A stretch of 64,000 nucleotides of DNA from Photobacterium kagoshimensis (GCF_050337045.1 NZ_JAKJSO010000015.1:342621-406620), one strand, 5' to 3'; shown: positions 1 to 8,840, numbered from the stretch's first letter. A program made the numbers and translations. The notes: generated by a model from the sequence alone, not told the origin.

Positions 1-473
1 CAGTATTAGGCCATCAAGGAATTGCTGCGCTAACGACAATCGGTCGACTACAAGGCGAGTATGTCAGCCTATTTCCTGAGCTTAGCTATATCATGGTTGA
101 ACCTAATAATACCCATACCGCACCACAGCTATTTACCTTAGTGCGAAACAGTGCCCACAAAAATATCTCTAGCCTATTTGATGAAGAATCAAACCGACTG
201 CTTGAGCGTGACAACGTCACGCTGGTAAAGGGGATCCTAGGAAGCTACCCCGGTGCATTCTGGTATGTCAAAGAAGCGGAGCTACCAGCGTTGGCCGAAA
301 AAGTCTTAGCCGTTAAAACAGAACAAAACTATGAAGCATTACTTGATCAATTTGGCGTTCGCCGTACCAGCCCTGAGTTCTGGTCATTTAGCGATAAGCT
401 CAATCAAACGTATCAAAGTAATTACCCTATCGAAGCAGGTTTACTTGATTATAATCGGATCGAGAACCGTTAA
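1..473 (+). CDS. Fatty acid cis/trans isomerase, C-terminal part (5' end outside window)
   Basis: The reading frame is open from base 3 to the TAA at 471-473, giving about 156 C-terminal residues, and it continues leftwards beyond the window. The internal ATG at 93 is not the start. The tail (QFGVRRTSPEFW, then YPIEAGLLDYNRIENR) resembles, from memory, the C-terminus of the CTI family. These periplasmic haem enzymes of about 750-780 residues convert cis-unsaturated acyl chains of membrane phospholipids to trans in Pseudomonas and Vibrio, giving rapid membrane stiffening. The haem-binding N-terminal part would lie outside the window, so the catalytic motif cannot be checked. The assignment rests on the tail alone. 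Confidence 0.7.
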   Translation, partial: VLGHQGIAALTTIGRLQGEYVSLFPELSYIMVEPNNTHTAPQLFTLVRNSAHKNISSLFDEESNRLLERDNVTLVKGILGSYPGAFWYVKEAELPALAEKVLAVKTEQNYEALLDQFGVRRTSPEFWSFSDKLNQTYQSNYPIEAGLLDYNRIENR

Positions 474-508
474 ATAGCATCATAACTAGATGCAAGCCTA
501 TAACGTTC

Positions 509-531
509 AAGGTCAGCATGATGCTGGCCTT
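509..531 (+). terminator. Rho-independent terminator after the isomerase gene
   Basis: An 11-bp stem with a one-base loop (AAGGTCAGCAT / ATGCTGGCCTT, one G-U pair) lies 36 bp after the stop codon and runs into TTCTT. Confidence 0.7.
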
Positions 532-568
532 TCTTATATCGGGTATTTTTCAGCCTGGTTGATAGGTA

Positions 569-599
569 ATACCAATCTGGGTAAGTGTTAGATTGGTAT
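569..599. repeat. Intergenic inverted repeat ATACCAATCT / AGATTGGTAT
   Basis: A perfect 10-bp inverted repeat with an 11-base spacer sits in the 235-bp gap before the cytochrome b gene. It has no T-run. It could be a dispersed palindromic element or an operator. I did not see a second copy in this window. Confidence 0.4.
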
Positions 600-708
600 A
601 AGTTAAGTGAATTGTAAACAATTGAAAATATGACGCACAAACATGGCATTCACAAATAACCAATGACACAATACGCATATATTAACAACTCGTTAAATAG
701 GCGTAACC

Positions 709-1395
709 ATGAGCACTAAAACCACAATTTGGGATGGCTTCATTCGCGGCTATCACTGGCTGCAAGCCATCAGTATCGCTGGGCTTTGGTATACAGGGAC
801 TGAAGGTTTAATGGATTGGCACTTTTCTATTGCCTATGCGCTATTGGCTTTGCTTACCACGCGGTTAATTTGGGGCTTATTTGGCAGCGATACCGCTAAA
901 TTATCAAGCCTGTTCCATTCTCCGAGAGCGGTCATTCAGCATCTCGGTGAGCTGCATCAGTCAAACTCAGAACACACGGCTCACCCACATAAAAGCGATA
1001 TCGGCCATAACCCAGCGGGGAGCTACATGGTACTCGGGTTCTTTGTACTCATTGCAACACAGCTCACTACGGGCTTATTTGCCAATGATGACATCGTATC
1101 TGAAGGCCCGCTTGCCATGTACATCAGTGGTGAGTTAAGCAGTCGATTAACAGAGCTTCATGCTTTGAACTTCGATTTCCTACTTGGTGCAATTGGTTTA
1201 CACCTTGCCGCCATTTTGCTGTATCGCTTCAAAAGCATCGATCTTATTGGCCCTATGTTGCATGGTAAAAAGGAACTCGTTGATCAGACAGCACCTAAAA
1301 TGCGCAATGGTGCAATTGGTTGGGGTGTTTTTGTGGCAGTTGCCACAGCTATTTACTTCCTGTGGGCCAAAGACGTTATCATTTACCTTTTCTAG
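709..1395 (+). CDS. Cytochrome b561 / Ni-Fe hydrogenase b-type cytochrome family protein
   Basis: 228 residues with four to five hydrophobic segments (about 15-35, 38-57, 103-125, 150-172 and 201-222). The N-terminus WDGFIRGYHWLQ with a following WH, and the later LTELHALNF and IGLHLAAILLY, carry histidines placed as in diheme membrane cytochromes of the Ni_hydr_CYTB family. These move electrons between quinone and a periplasmic partner, or to a soluble c-type cytochrome. The His-rich loop HTAHPHKSDIGH (about 89-100) is unusual and could bind metal. No cytochrome c or hydrogenase gene is adjacent, so the partner is unknown. Start is the ATG at 709. Confidence 0.75.
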   Translation: MSTKTTIWDGFIRGYHWLQAISIAGLWYTGTEGLMDWHFSIAYALLALLTTRLIWGLFGSDTAKLSSLFHSPRAVIQHLGELHQSNSEHTAHPHKSDIGHNPAGSYMVLGFFVLIATQLTTGLFANDDIVSEGPLAMYISGELSSRLTELHALNFDFLLGAIGLHLAAILLYRFKSIDLIGPMLHGKKELVDQTAPKMRNGAIGWGVFVAVATAIYFLWAKDVIIYLF

Positions 1396-1500
1396 CGCCA
1401 AACAGATACCATAACGCTGAAACGGTAGCATAGAGTATGCTAAAAACCGTCCTCACTCACCTTAATGCGGTTAACTAAATACAGGTATTCAATTTCCAAG

Positions 1501-1965
1501 CTACTCGCTTTGCTTTTCATATTGAAACAACCTGAATGCATCATTGGGTTCAGGTTGAAACTCACCCACTTTCACATAGCCCTGCTTCTCATAAAAATGG
1601 TGGTTACGATAAGACTTATACGGCGTAACTAACGACCATTTTTTTGTCGCTGGGTAGCATTGTTCAATTAAGGTGATTACCTGAGATCCGAGCTGCTTAT
1701 CTTGAAAATTGTCGGTTATGTAGAGCAATTTTATTTCGGTTGTAGTATCACTGGTTGGCTCCGTTAATATCCCGCCCGCAAGCTCGTCGTTATAATAAAT
1801 TTTATAGTAATGCCCAGTACTGATCTGGGTTAAATGCCAATCAATGCTATCAACACCCGGTGGAAAGCCACCATATTGTTCAAAACCAGGAGAGAACGCA
1901 TCCATAGAAAGTGCTTTAAGCACTAAAGCATCTGCCACATTTGCACGCTCAAGTTTAGCAACCAC
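1501..1965 (-). CDS. GNAT-family N-acetyltransferase
   Basis: 154 residues. The central pattern IKLLYITDNFQDKQLGSQV matches the beta4-alpha3 acetyl-CoA pyrophosphate loop of GNAT enzymes (Q/R-x-x-G-x-G/A class, here QDKQLGS), and the C-terminal YRNHHFYEKQGYVKVGEF is the typical family ending. The substrate cannot be read from sequence. The start is a GTG (GTG GTT GCT AAA) behind a GGTAG-like ribosome site. The gene is convergent with the cytochrome b gene and divergent from the small ORF at 2051. Confidence 0.8.
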   Translation of the reverse strand: MVAKLERANVADALVLKALSMDAFSPGFEQYGGFPPGVDSIDWHLTQISTGHYYKIYYNDELAGGILTEPTSDTTTEIKLLYITDNFQDKQLGSQVITLIEQCYPATKKWSLVTPYKSYRNHHFYEKQGYVKVGEFQPEPNDAFRLFQYEKQSE

Positions 1966-2050
1966 AATTCACTACCATCTCTATTCAATATGAACCGCTA
2001 TTTTGCACATTCTTAACAAGGTGAAAACGATCTTTCATTAAATATGCGTC

Positions 2051-2209
2051 ATGTACATCAAAGATCCGAATTTAGAGGGCGAGGCACGTGCTGCATTAGT
2101 TTTCACCTCGCCTGTTTTTCAAAAGCAGCTTCTAAAGATGAAAAAGAAATTAAATCAGGCTTGTGGCGTTGGGCTTGTAAGTTTCGGGGTTATGTTGGCT
2201 GCCAAATAA
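2051..2209 (+). CDS. Possible small protein, 52 aa, unknown
   Basis: ATG at 2051 opens a 52-codon frame ending TAA at 2209. The predicted protein has a polar N-terminal half, the basic stretch KMKKKLNQ, and a hydrophobic tail (VGLVSFGVMLAAK) that could be a short membrane anchor. There is no convincing Shine-Dalgarno sequence. I prefer this frame to the overlapping 2044-2244 frame because its composition is more protein-like. No homologue is recognised. Confidence 0.35.
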   Translation: MYIKDPNLEGEARAALVFTSPVFQKQLLKMKKKLNQACGVGLVSFGVMLAAK

Positions 2210-2288
2210 GAACTAATTCAGCAAGAGTTCGAATGCAGTGCTAAGGTAGTGATACTTCGAGATAAATGACGAGTTAAACGATTCTATC

Positions 2289-2957
2289 ATGCATGAAATT
2301 ACAACAATGGCTGTCACTGTCTTCATGGGCTTTTTCGCCATGATGAATCCAATTGCCAACACTGCCGTCTTTGTTGGTATGACGGAAAATCAAACGATAG
2401 CACAACGGAAAAAAACGGCCATTAAAGCCTTACTGACTGCATTTTTCATCATCGCTGCTTTTAGTTTTTTGGGTAAAGGCATTTTCGAGCTATTTGGCAT
2501 AACGCTGCCCGCACTACGCTTGTCTGGTGGTATCTTAGTCTTTTTGGTGGGTTACCACATGTTACAAGGTAGCCCCTCTAAACTGCATACGCATTCTCCA
2601 TCAGACACGACAGAGACAGAGACAGAGACAGAGACAGATACGATGGATGAAGATGAAAAAGACATTGCCATTTCCCCCTTGGCTTTACCTATCCTTGCGG
2701 GCCCAGGCACTATTGCGACCGCGATGAACTACTCAGCATCTGGTGAGATGGTACATATCATCATCACAATCACCGCCTTTGCCTCTCTTTGCTTAATCAC
2801 CTTCATTTGCTTTTTATATGGGCCTAAGCTAATCGATAAAATTGGCGAAAGTGGCATAAGTATCACGACACGGTTAATGGGCTTAATTTTAACGGTTATT
2901 GGCATGCAAATGCTTATCCAAGGTGTGCACGATGCTTATGTGCTACTTTTCCAGTAA
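2289..2957 (+). CDS. MarC/UPF0056 family integral membrane protein
   Basis: 222 residues with about six transmembrane helices. The N-terminal FFAMMNPIANTAVFVGMT and the mid-protein segment SPLALPILAGPGTIATAMN are the two pseudo-repeated signature motifs (NP, AGPGT) of the MarC family (E. coli MarC, YhgN, YchE). The family's biochemical function is unsettled; transport has been proposed. Between helices 3 and 4 there is an acidic hydrophilic loop (about 97-125) with a Thr-Glu dipeptide tract encoded by a hexanucleotide repeat. Start is the ATG at 2289. Confidence 0.85.
   Translation: MHEITTMAVTVFMGFFAMMNPIANTAVFVGMTENQTIAQRKKTAIKALLTAFFIIAAFSFLGKGIFELFGITLPALRLSGGILVFLVGYHMLQGSPSKLHTHSPSDTTETETETETDTMDEDEKDIAISPLALPILAGPGTIATAMNYSASGEMVHIIITITAFASLCLITFICFLYGPKLIDKIGESGISITTRLMGLILTVIGMQMLIQGVHDAYVLLFQ
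2609..2638 (+). repeat. GACAGA hexanucleotide microsatellite inside the MarC-family gene
   Basis: Five exact tandem GACAGA units encode alternating Thr and Glu in a predicted cytoplasmic loop. Gain or loss of units would keep the reading frame and only change loop length. Confidence 0.9.
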
Positions 2958-3067
2958 TAGCCCATCACATACGATGAGTATGACTTAATTTTCTACCTCT
3001 TTTTCGGAGTAGATTTATTTCAAACTCACCTTATAATGCTCAATTCAATTGCTTTCGGACTTTGGTT

Positions 3068-3349
3068 ATGAGCAAAAAACCAGACAGAATGACGGCGATG
3101 CAGCAAATTATTGATGCTGTTAAGCAAGAATTTCCACTGTACCAAGAAGATACATTTGTATGCGGCCCAGACAACAGCTGCATTGGCTGCCCTAAGAAAC
3201 TGATGGAGTTGGTCGATACCGACCTTACCTACTGGGAACACCAAATAAGCCGCGGTGTATCACCAACGTTCGATGAAATTTATCAATTCGGTAAAATGTG
3301 CAAAAACATTCGCCGTTCGCTAGTACGCAATAATCGAATTCCAGCCTAA
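3068..3349 (+). CDS. Conserved small cysteine-motif protein, function unknown
   Basis: 93 residues from the ATG at 3068; an in-frame TTG lies six bases upstream. It contains the cysteine cluster CGPDNSCIGC (C-x6-C-x2-C) followed by PKKLMELVD, and one further Cys near the C-terminus (GKMCKN). The pattern suggests metal binding or a redox role. No signal peptide, so probably cytoplasmic. I have the impression of a family conserved in Vibrionaceae and Shewanella but cannot name a function. Confidence 0.65.
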   Translation: MSKKPDRMTAMQQIIDAVKQEFPLYQEDTFVCGPDNSCIGCPKKLMELVDTDLTYWEHQISRGVSPTFDEIYQFGKMCKNIRRSLVRNNRIPA

Positions 3350-3354
3350 TCACA

Positions 3355-3384
3355 TGCCAATTGACGCACTCTCGTTAATTGGCA
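3355..3384. terminator. Hairpin after the small cysteine protein gene
   Basis: Perfect 8-bp inverted repeat TGCCAATT / AATTGGCA with a 14-base loop, six bases after the stop codon. There is no T-run, so termination is possible but not certain. Confidence 0.4.
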
Positions 3385-3563
3385 TTAGCCATATCTACGC
3401 GCCCTTTCTCCACTTGCATTATAGTAAGTGCTCATCGCCTAACCACTCGTTAAAAATCACCACCCACTTTTCAAGCCGTTCTACGACGAATCTATTAGAC
3501 TTTATCCCGCTAAGTTTTTAGACTGACACTCCTTTTATCCCCATAGTTAGTGTCATCATCTTC

Positions 3564-4724
3564 ATGAACATAACCCGTATACTCTCGTTTATTACCTTTA
3601 TCTATTTACTTTCTGGGTGTTCACTGCTCGAAGTAAAATTAGACTCACAGTCAACCCCTCTTACAACGCAAGAGCTTAATATCCGCTTACTCACGCGTGA
3701 ATATAGTGCTGTCTTTTTTAAGCATGTTGAAGAAACCGCTGACGATATCGCAAGTAAAAATACCGATAACGACGATATATATACTTTCGCTATTCTTTGG
3801 AAGATCTATGCGCATGAAGGGTTACAGCAATCAGCCTACCAAATATCACCTTTCGCGGGTTTAATTGATAGTTGGGTATTCACCCGTCAGATGGAAATGT
3901 ATTTTACGTCGGGTGATGGAAAAACATTGTTTGGATCAGAACAAATACTCGCAGTGAATACCAGCCACCAGCTCGCTGTTGAAATAGAAAAGCTCGCTGA
4001 ACGAGTACTGAAACCACAACAATTTAAGCAATCACGCACGTTTGTGAATGACTTCGTTACCAAGCACCCTTTTGACAGTTACTCATTTGCTCGCACACCT
4101 GCATTTAATGACTGGCTAAGCTACAACAAAATTGATGAAAGTGAAGCTATCACCACCATAGGTACTATGCCTGAAGCACTTGGTGATTTGTCTGACCGCT
4201 TAAGTAACCTCTCAAGCTTGAGCCCTAAATTATTAACGTGGAAAGCTGAGCTTCTTGCGAGAAATAGCCAGATCGACGGTGAACAATTAAGTCGAACGTT
4301 AGAAAACATCAACCAGTCATCATTAAAATTTCAAGATTTTGTCGTTAACAACCCTGAATACATGAAAGTATTAGCGGCTGAAATGGGGAAAGTGCTACAG
4401 CCATTACTGGACGATTTCGATAAAAAAGCAGACACCAAACTGGGTGTGATTTCACAAGAGCGAATGGCATTAGAAGAAATGGTTGCACGCGAGCGAATCG
4501 CGATTGGAGTGATGGTTACTGCAGAGCGAGCAAATATAACACAAGACCTTGATGTGATTGCACAAAATGTCGTACAGCGTGCCATAGAACAGTTAACGAT
4601 TATGCTATCGGACATTCTTGTCTACTTGATCTTATTTTCTCTGGTGATCTTTTTCGCACCGTTTGGGTTAGGCTTTTTGATGGGTAAACGTTACCAGCGC
4701 CCTGCGAAAATCACACGAGCATAA
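3564..4724 (+). CDS. Putative membrane lipoprotein with coiled coil and C-terminal helix
   Basis: 386 residues. The N-terminus is a lipoprotein signal with lipobox LSGC (Cys19). Residues about 285-345 are charged and heptad-like (RMALEEMVARERIAIG) and probably form a coiled coil. A hydrophobic helix follows at about 350-375 (LVYLILFSLVIFFAPFGLGF) and then a basic tail. A lipidated N-terminus plus a C-terminal membrane helix would anchor both ends. Similar proteins in Vibrionaceae are sometimes labelled chemotaxis proteins, but I see no MCP signalling domain. Function not recognised. Confidence 0.6.
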   Translation: MNITRILSFITFIYLLSGCSLLEVKLDSQSTPLTTQELNIRLLTREYSAVFFKHVEETADDIASKNTDNDDIYTFAILWKIYAHEGLQQSAYQISPFAGLIDSWVFTRQMEMYFTSGDGKTLFGSEQILAVNTSHQLAVEIEKLAERVLKPQQFKQSRTFVNDFVTKHPFDSYSFARTPAFNDWLSYNKIDESEAITTIGTMPEALGDLSDRLSNLSSLSPKLLTWKAELLARNSQIDGEQLSRTLENINQSSLKFQDFVVNNPEYMKVLAAEMGKVLQPLLDDFDKKADTKLGVISQERMALEEMVARERIAIGVMVTAERANITQDLDVIAQNVVQRAIEQLTIMLSDILVYLILFSLVIFFAPFGLGFLMGKRYQRPAKITRA

Positions 4725-4763
4725 TCACTAAAATAGCTTGCTACAGAGCCTGTTAAAACGATT

Positions 4764-4791
4764 AAAGGCGAACCGATGAAGGTCCGCCTTT
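4764..4791. terminator. Terminator between convergent genes
   Basis: Stem AAAGGCG / CGCCTTT, extended by ACC/GGT across one mismatch, lies between the stops at 4724 (+) and 4796 (-). It can serve both strands. Confidence 0.65.
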
Positions 4792-4795
4792 AAGC

Positions 4796-6655
4796 TTATT
4801 CTTGCTTAGTTAATATAAACACATCAACTTTCTTGGCATTGCCCCGATAGGCTTCTTCAAAAATATAGCCAGAGGCAAACTCACCGCTATCACCGTAAAA
4901 CTTCACAAAAAGGTCACCTTGTCGTCTTTTATTTTCATCATATAAATTAGACATAAAACCAGTACCATTAAATTCAGCATCAACACATGTGTATACATCT
5001 CGACCAGAGACTACGCATGTAGGGTTACCCTCATTTAAGTTAAGAACTACACGGCCAACGTTCACTGTTAATGGTTTTTCATCTTCAGATAAAACTGAGT
5101 ACAAAAGCGCTCCACTGTAATTTGAACCTACACTTGCTTGGCTTCGAGTTGAGCTGGCAGAGAAAAAGGTTGTATAAAAGCTGTCATCGTACATATGTTC
5201 TTTACTTGTTCGATAAACCTTTACATAACCAGCGAAGCCAACAATATTATTATCTTCGTCTCTTCTCATAATGAAATCATGCCCAACATCTGAAGCTTGA
5301 ATGTACTGCGCTTCAGATTGCACAAAGACTTCAATGTCATCACCTCGGTACACTAAAGTAATGTCTCGATCTTCGACGAGTATGGTGCCGCTTTTAACTG
5401 TTTTTGAACTATGAGCGGTTGAACTCCCAAGCGTAACAATTTCAAACTTGGTTAGTGCATTATTAACATTAATACTAAAATCAGTCTTAATATTATTAGA
5501 TGTTGCTGAGATGATAGCTTGGCCAATTTCAACCCCCGAGATCATCCCTAGGTTACTAACAAGTGCGACATGCTCATCATCACTAGACCAAAGAATATCA
5601 TTTGATATATCTTTTTTAGAACCATTGCTAAAGGTACCTACCGCCTTAATCTGCACCTTATTTCCCTTAGGCAAGTCATGCGAGCCATCTTGAGTAGAAA
5701 GATCGATTTCCTGTAATGTCGTCTTGCTGCTCGTAATTGATAATGGCTCGCTTTTAATGCTTCCATACTGAGCGTTTACTATCGTTTCACCCTCATTATG
5801 AGCTTTAACAACACCATCCTTTGTTATGGTTGCAATAGAATCATCTTCAACAGACCAAATAACACCCTCTTGTAATGCCAATTCAGATCCATCACTCAAG
5901 GCTCCAATAGCCACCATTGATTGTGTAAATCCAACCGGGATTGCTTGCATGGTACTTTTGTTTGGCTGGGTAATAATATGGGTTAAAACAGCATCCGTTA
6001 CGTTAACTTCTAACTCATTACTTTCTTTACCATTAAGTAAAGCGGTTATTTTTGCTGAGCCTAAATTATTCCCTTTAACTACCCCATATTCATTGACAGT
6101 TGCAATGTTTGGATCACTCGTATGCCAAACAACATCTGATATAGCCTCTTTTTGGCTCATATCATTGTATGTCGCCATTGCAGTTAGCGGAAAGGATACC
6201 CCTTTAGGTAAATCACCAGAAAAAGCGGAAGAAAAATCAATGTTAACATTCCAAAGACTTGCCCCTGAAATAGTCAGTTCAATCGTATTACTGTCTATCC
6301 CTTTATACTGAGCTATTACTTTCGTTATTCCTTCTGTAATACCTTTTGCTACACCCGCATTGTTTATTGTTGCAACCGTAGAATCAGAACTAACCCAATG
6401 AATATCCTTCGTCACATCAAGCTTTGTTTTATTTTGGAAATAGGCGGTAGCACTAAAAGGTAATGTAGATTGTAAAGGTATTCTTGCTGCCGACGTTCCC
6501 GATATATTCTCGTAACTAATCTCTACTGATACGATATTATTAGTGGTAGATGTAGATGTAGATGTAGATGTAGATGTAGATGTAGATGTAGATGTAGATG
6601 TACCACTGTTACAACCAAGTATAATTAATGAACATAAAACAAGTAGTTTACGCAC
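4796..6655 (-). CDS. Lipoprotein with Thr-Ser tract and four Big2 Ig-like domains
   Basis: 619 residues from a GTG start at 6655, chosen because AGGAGA (reverse of 6661-6666) lies seven bases upstream and translation then begins directly with a lipoprotein signal, VRKLLVLCSLIILGC (lipobox ILGC, Cys15). The upstream ATG at 6694 would add 13 residues before it. A Thr-Ser dipeptide tract of about 20 residues follows the lipid Cys. Then come four repeats of about 90 residues, each with the Big2 signature (SSDSTVATINNAGVAKG, SDPNIATVNEYGVVKG, DDSIATITKDGVVKA, DDEHVALVSNLGMISG). The final 200 residues are a separate domain I do not recognise. This is probably a surface-exposed adhesin-like or cell-wall-interacting lipoprotein held off the membrane by the Thr-Ser stalk. 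Confidence 0.75.
   Translation of the reverse strand: MRKLLVLCSLIILGCNSGTSTSTSTSTSTSTSTSTSTTNNIVSVEISYENISGTSAARIPLQSTLPFSATAYFQNKTKLDVTKDIHWVSSDSTVATINNAGVAKGITEGITKVIAQYKGIDSNTIELTISGASLWNVNIDFSSAFSGDLPKGVSFPLTAMATYNDMSQKEAISDVVWHTSDPNIATVNEYGVVKGNNLGSAKITALLNGKESNELEVNVTDAVLTHIITQPNKSTMQAIPVGFTQSMVAIGALSDGSELALQEGVIWSVEDDSIATITKDGVVKAHNEGETIVNAQYGSIKSEPLSITSSKTTLQEIDLSTQDGSHDLPKGNKVQIKAVGTFSNGSKKDISNDILWSSDDEHVALVSNLGMISGVEIGQAIISATSNNIKTDFSINVNNALTKFEIVTLGSSTAHSSKTVKSGTILVEDRDITLVYRGDDIEVFVQSEAQYIQASDVGHDFIMRRDEDNNIVGFAGYVKVYRTSKEHMYDDSFYTTFFSASSTRSQASVGSNYSGALLYSVLSEDEKPLTVNVGRVVLNLNEGNPTCVVSGRDVYTCVDAEFNGTGFMSNLYDENKRRQGDLFVKFYGDSGEFASGYIFEEAYRGNAKKVDVFILTKQE
6546..6602 (-). repeat. GTAGAT hexanucleotide microsatellite encoding the Thr-Ser stalk
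   Basis: Nine exact tandem GTAGAT units (6546-6599) plus a half unit. On the coding strand they give alternating Thr and Ser codons just after the lipobox. Slippage in six-base steps changes stalk length by two residues without a frameshift. Confidence 0.95.
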
Positions 6656-7343
6656 AAAAGTCTCCTGTATTTTTCTGTTTAATCTAATTAACAAACACCG
6701 ACTCTCTTTTGAAAGTCATAATGCTGAAGTCAGCATAAATAGATGCTTTATATGAAAGAAAAGCAGATTAAACAGCATCTTCTACCAGCTTGCAAATGAT
6801 AATAAATCTCAAGTAATGGTTAATTTCTATGACTAGAAATCTGTTTAAGAACACCATTAGAAGCATTATTTTGACATCAAAACGTTTTTCGATCGCGCCT
6901 TAGAGTGGGTTTACATAATAACAAATACGACCACTAATAAAATTAAGCGCTAAATATCAACAGGTTAAGCTGTTGAGTTAATTTTGACCCAAAATGGCAT
7001 CATCAACGAAATGGGGCATCTGCCTATATTTACTAAACTAAGTTCATTTAGATCATTACGGCTCTAAATAAATTTAATACTATTATTATTCTTTAACTAT
7101 ACGATTTAGGCACAGATGGAAACAGTGTTGTCATGAATTTGATCTAATTAGAAATCAGTCAATATTACGTAATTATGAATAATGGATGGCAATCAATAAG
7201 AAGCACATGAATTAATAAAATGCGGAATTAGAAAAGGGAACACTTTACTCTACTATCAGATAGCACCTATAGAAAAGGCACCCTATTGGATGCCTTGTTA
7301 TTTTTTATACTGTCCCTAGTTTTGCACTAAGCAATCTTAAGCG
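6656..7343. other. AT-rich intergenic region, 688 bp
   Basis: Holds the ribosome site and presumably the promoter of the Big2 lipoprotein at its left end and a hairpin at 7274-7297. No convincing ORF in any frame. The length and AT content allow a regulatory RNA or a horizontally acquired flank, but I see no specific signature. Confidence 0.5.
7274..7297. terminator. Hairpin terminator, probably bidirectional
   Basis: AAGGCACCC / GGATGCCTT with one mismatch. It is followed on the + strand by a T-rich run and on the - strand by CCTTTTC. It suits the end of the small minus-strand gene at 7344-7505. Confidence 0.55.
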
Positions 7344-7505
7344 TTAGAAATCTAAATCACCATACTCTGGGCTATCGTAACGCGATCGTACTGGACGACG
7401 CTTCTTCTTTTTCGATTGTGAATTTAAGTCGATAAATTCATTATCGCCATCAAATTTAGACTTAGACCTTGAGCCTTTAGAAAATTTTTGATCTAGCTTA
7501 GCCAT
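7344..7505 (-). CDS. Small basic/acidic conserved-looking protein, 53 aa
   Basis: ATG at 7505 with AGGA seven bases upstream (CAGGAAACGAAAATG). The protein has a lysine/serine-rich N-terminus (MAKLDQKFSKGSRSKSKF), a KKKKRRPVRSR block and an acidic aromatic end (YDSPEYGDLDF). The good ribosome site, balanced codon use and following terminator argue that it is real. A charged, probably disordered protein of this kind could bind nucleic acid or ribosomes. No family recognised. Confidence 0.6.
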   Translation of the reverse strand: MAKLDQKFSKGSRSKSKFDGDNEFIDLNSQSKKKKRRPVRSRYDSPEYGDLDF

Positions 7506-7810
7506 TTTCGTTTCCTGAAAACATCCAGAGTAATAAAGGTTAAATTGAATATGGGCAATATACGTCAGTTTATGTTGCGTATTATCGCCTTGTTCAATGG
7601 CATCATAACTGTTGAATATGACAGAAATACTAAACTGTCCATGGTTTACTTAAAAAGTACAGACTAATAAAAATCAACGGCTATTGATGAATATTATTCA
7701 AACCACTTCAACACAGCGAAGGGTAATCTAGGAGAGGCCACTCTGTACAATGAGTAATTTTAGCCATTACAACAAAAATCACTCATCGACATTCGACTTA
7801 AAATGCAGGT
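7506..7810. other. Intergenic region, 305 bp
   Basis: Upstream of the small minus-strand gene and downstream of hdfR. Apart from the ribosome site of the small gene I see nothing definable. Confidence 0.5.
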
Positions 7811-8671
7811 TTAAACACTTTCGATAACTTCACTAAATGGCACATCCAGCATGCTTGAGATTAGCTCAGTTTTCTCATTATCTTCGCTCCACACTAAGTA
7901 AAGCTGTTGCTCCATCACAGGGGCACCTGCAACCAGATGTAGCAAGCCATCTTCAACACTCTGCGCAACCACAGGTGAAGGCAGATAACCCATACTTGGG
8001 TTGTTAATAATGTATTCTTGCGCCATTTTGCTTGAGTGCGTATGCAAAATTGGCGTTTTATCTAATTCAATCACACGGCTGTGTTCGACAGAAAAACGCG
8101 TGCCCCAATCGAGATATACCAAAGGTAAATCTTTAGCATCCGCCAATGAGCAATTAGGTTTATGGCTAACTAACTGTAATTGGAATTCACGCACTTTTTT
8201 AACTTGCATGCTTTCAATGCGCGGAGGCTCACACGTTAAAGAGATGTCAACGCTCTTATCAAAAAGACGCTTGGCCATACTTTGACGCGGTACAGATTCA
8301 AGACGTAAAGCCAAACCAGGAATAGACGCGTAAATGCGATGAATCCACTCAGAGATGCCATCAAATTCCCAGAACATTGGCGACGCACCCACAGAGATCT
8401 GTGAATTTAAGCTGTCGGTTAGCGCGACATCCTGCTTTGCCCTGCCCCATGTTTGCAAAATCGCTTCTGCATAAGGCTGTAAACGCTCACCCGCTGGCGT
8501 TAAATGCACGTTGCCACGCTGGCGAGAAAATAAAGGATTGCCTAACTGACTCTCTAATTGACGGATACGGAAACTCACTGCGGATTGCGTTAGATACAAA
8601 TTATCTGCCGCACGACCAAAGTGACGTGTTTTTGTAACCTCAAGAAATGTTTTAAGTAATTCGGTATCCAC
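7811..8671 (-). CDS. hdfR: LysR-family transcriptional regulator HdfR
   Basis: 286 residues. The N-terminal winged helix-turn-helix (MDTELLKTFLEVTKTRHFGR, then LYLTQSAVSFRIRQLESQLG) matches E. coli HdfR almost residue for residue as I remember it, followed by a LysR substrate-binding domain (about 90-280). In E. coli HdfR represses flhDC and so flagellar synthesis, and activates some glutamate genes. The divergent neighbour maoP is the same as in enterobacteria, which supports orthology. The 169-bp intergenic region is probably its own operator. Confidence 0.9.
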   Translation of the reverse strand: MDTELLKTFLEVTKTRHFGRAADNLYLTQSAVSFRIRQLESQLGNPLFSRQRGNVHLTPAGERLQPYAEAILQTWGRAKQDVALTDSLNSQISVGASPMFWEFDGISEWIHRIYASIPGLALRLESVPRQSMAKRLFDKSVDISLTCEPPRIESMQVKKVREFQLQLVSHKPNCSLADAKDLPLVYLDWGTRFSVEHSRVIELDKTPILHTHSSKMAQEYIINNPSMGYLPSPVVAQSVEDGLLHLVAGAPVMEQQLYLVWSEDNEKTELISSMLDVPFSEVIESV

Positions 8672-8840
8672 GAGCCAAATCTCATCAAAAATAAAGAAGG
8701 GAGTTTAATACGCGATAGTACACCTTAGTGTAGCAAATGCACGATGAATATTTTTTATCGTCATCACGAAAATTCTTTGATTTACAACTTCACTTCTCTC
8801 AACGAATATCTGCGAAAAATCAGCATCAGGAACTGAATTA

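Noticed and set aside
2044..2244. 66-codon frame overlapping the small ORF at 2051
   Set aside because: Composition (many Arg, Cys, Trp) is not protein-like and it has no ribosome site; the frame from 2051 is better.
5826..6311. 161-codon plus-strand frame inside the Big2 lipoprotein gene
   Set aside because: Antisense to a gene with clear domain repeats; no ribosome site; a shadow of its codon bias.
6546..6602. Tandem repeat considered as a CRISPR array
   Set aside because: Units are six bases with no spacers; it is a coding microsatellite.
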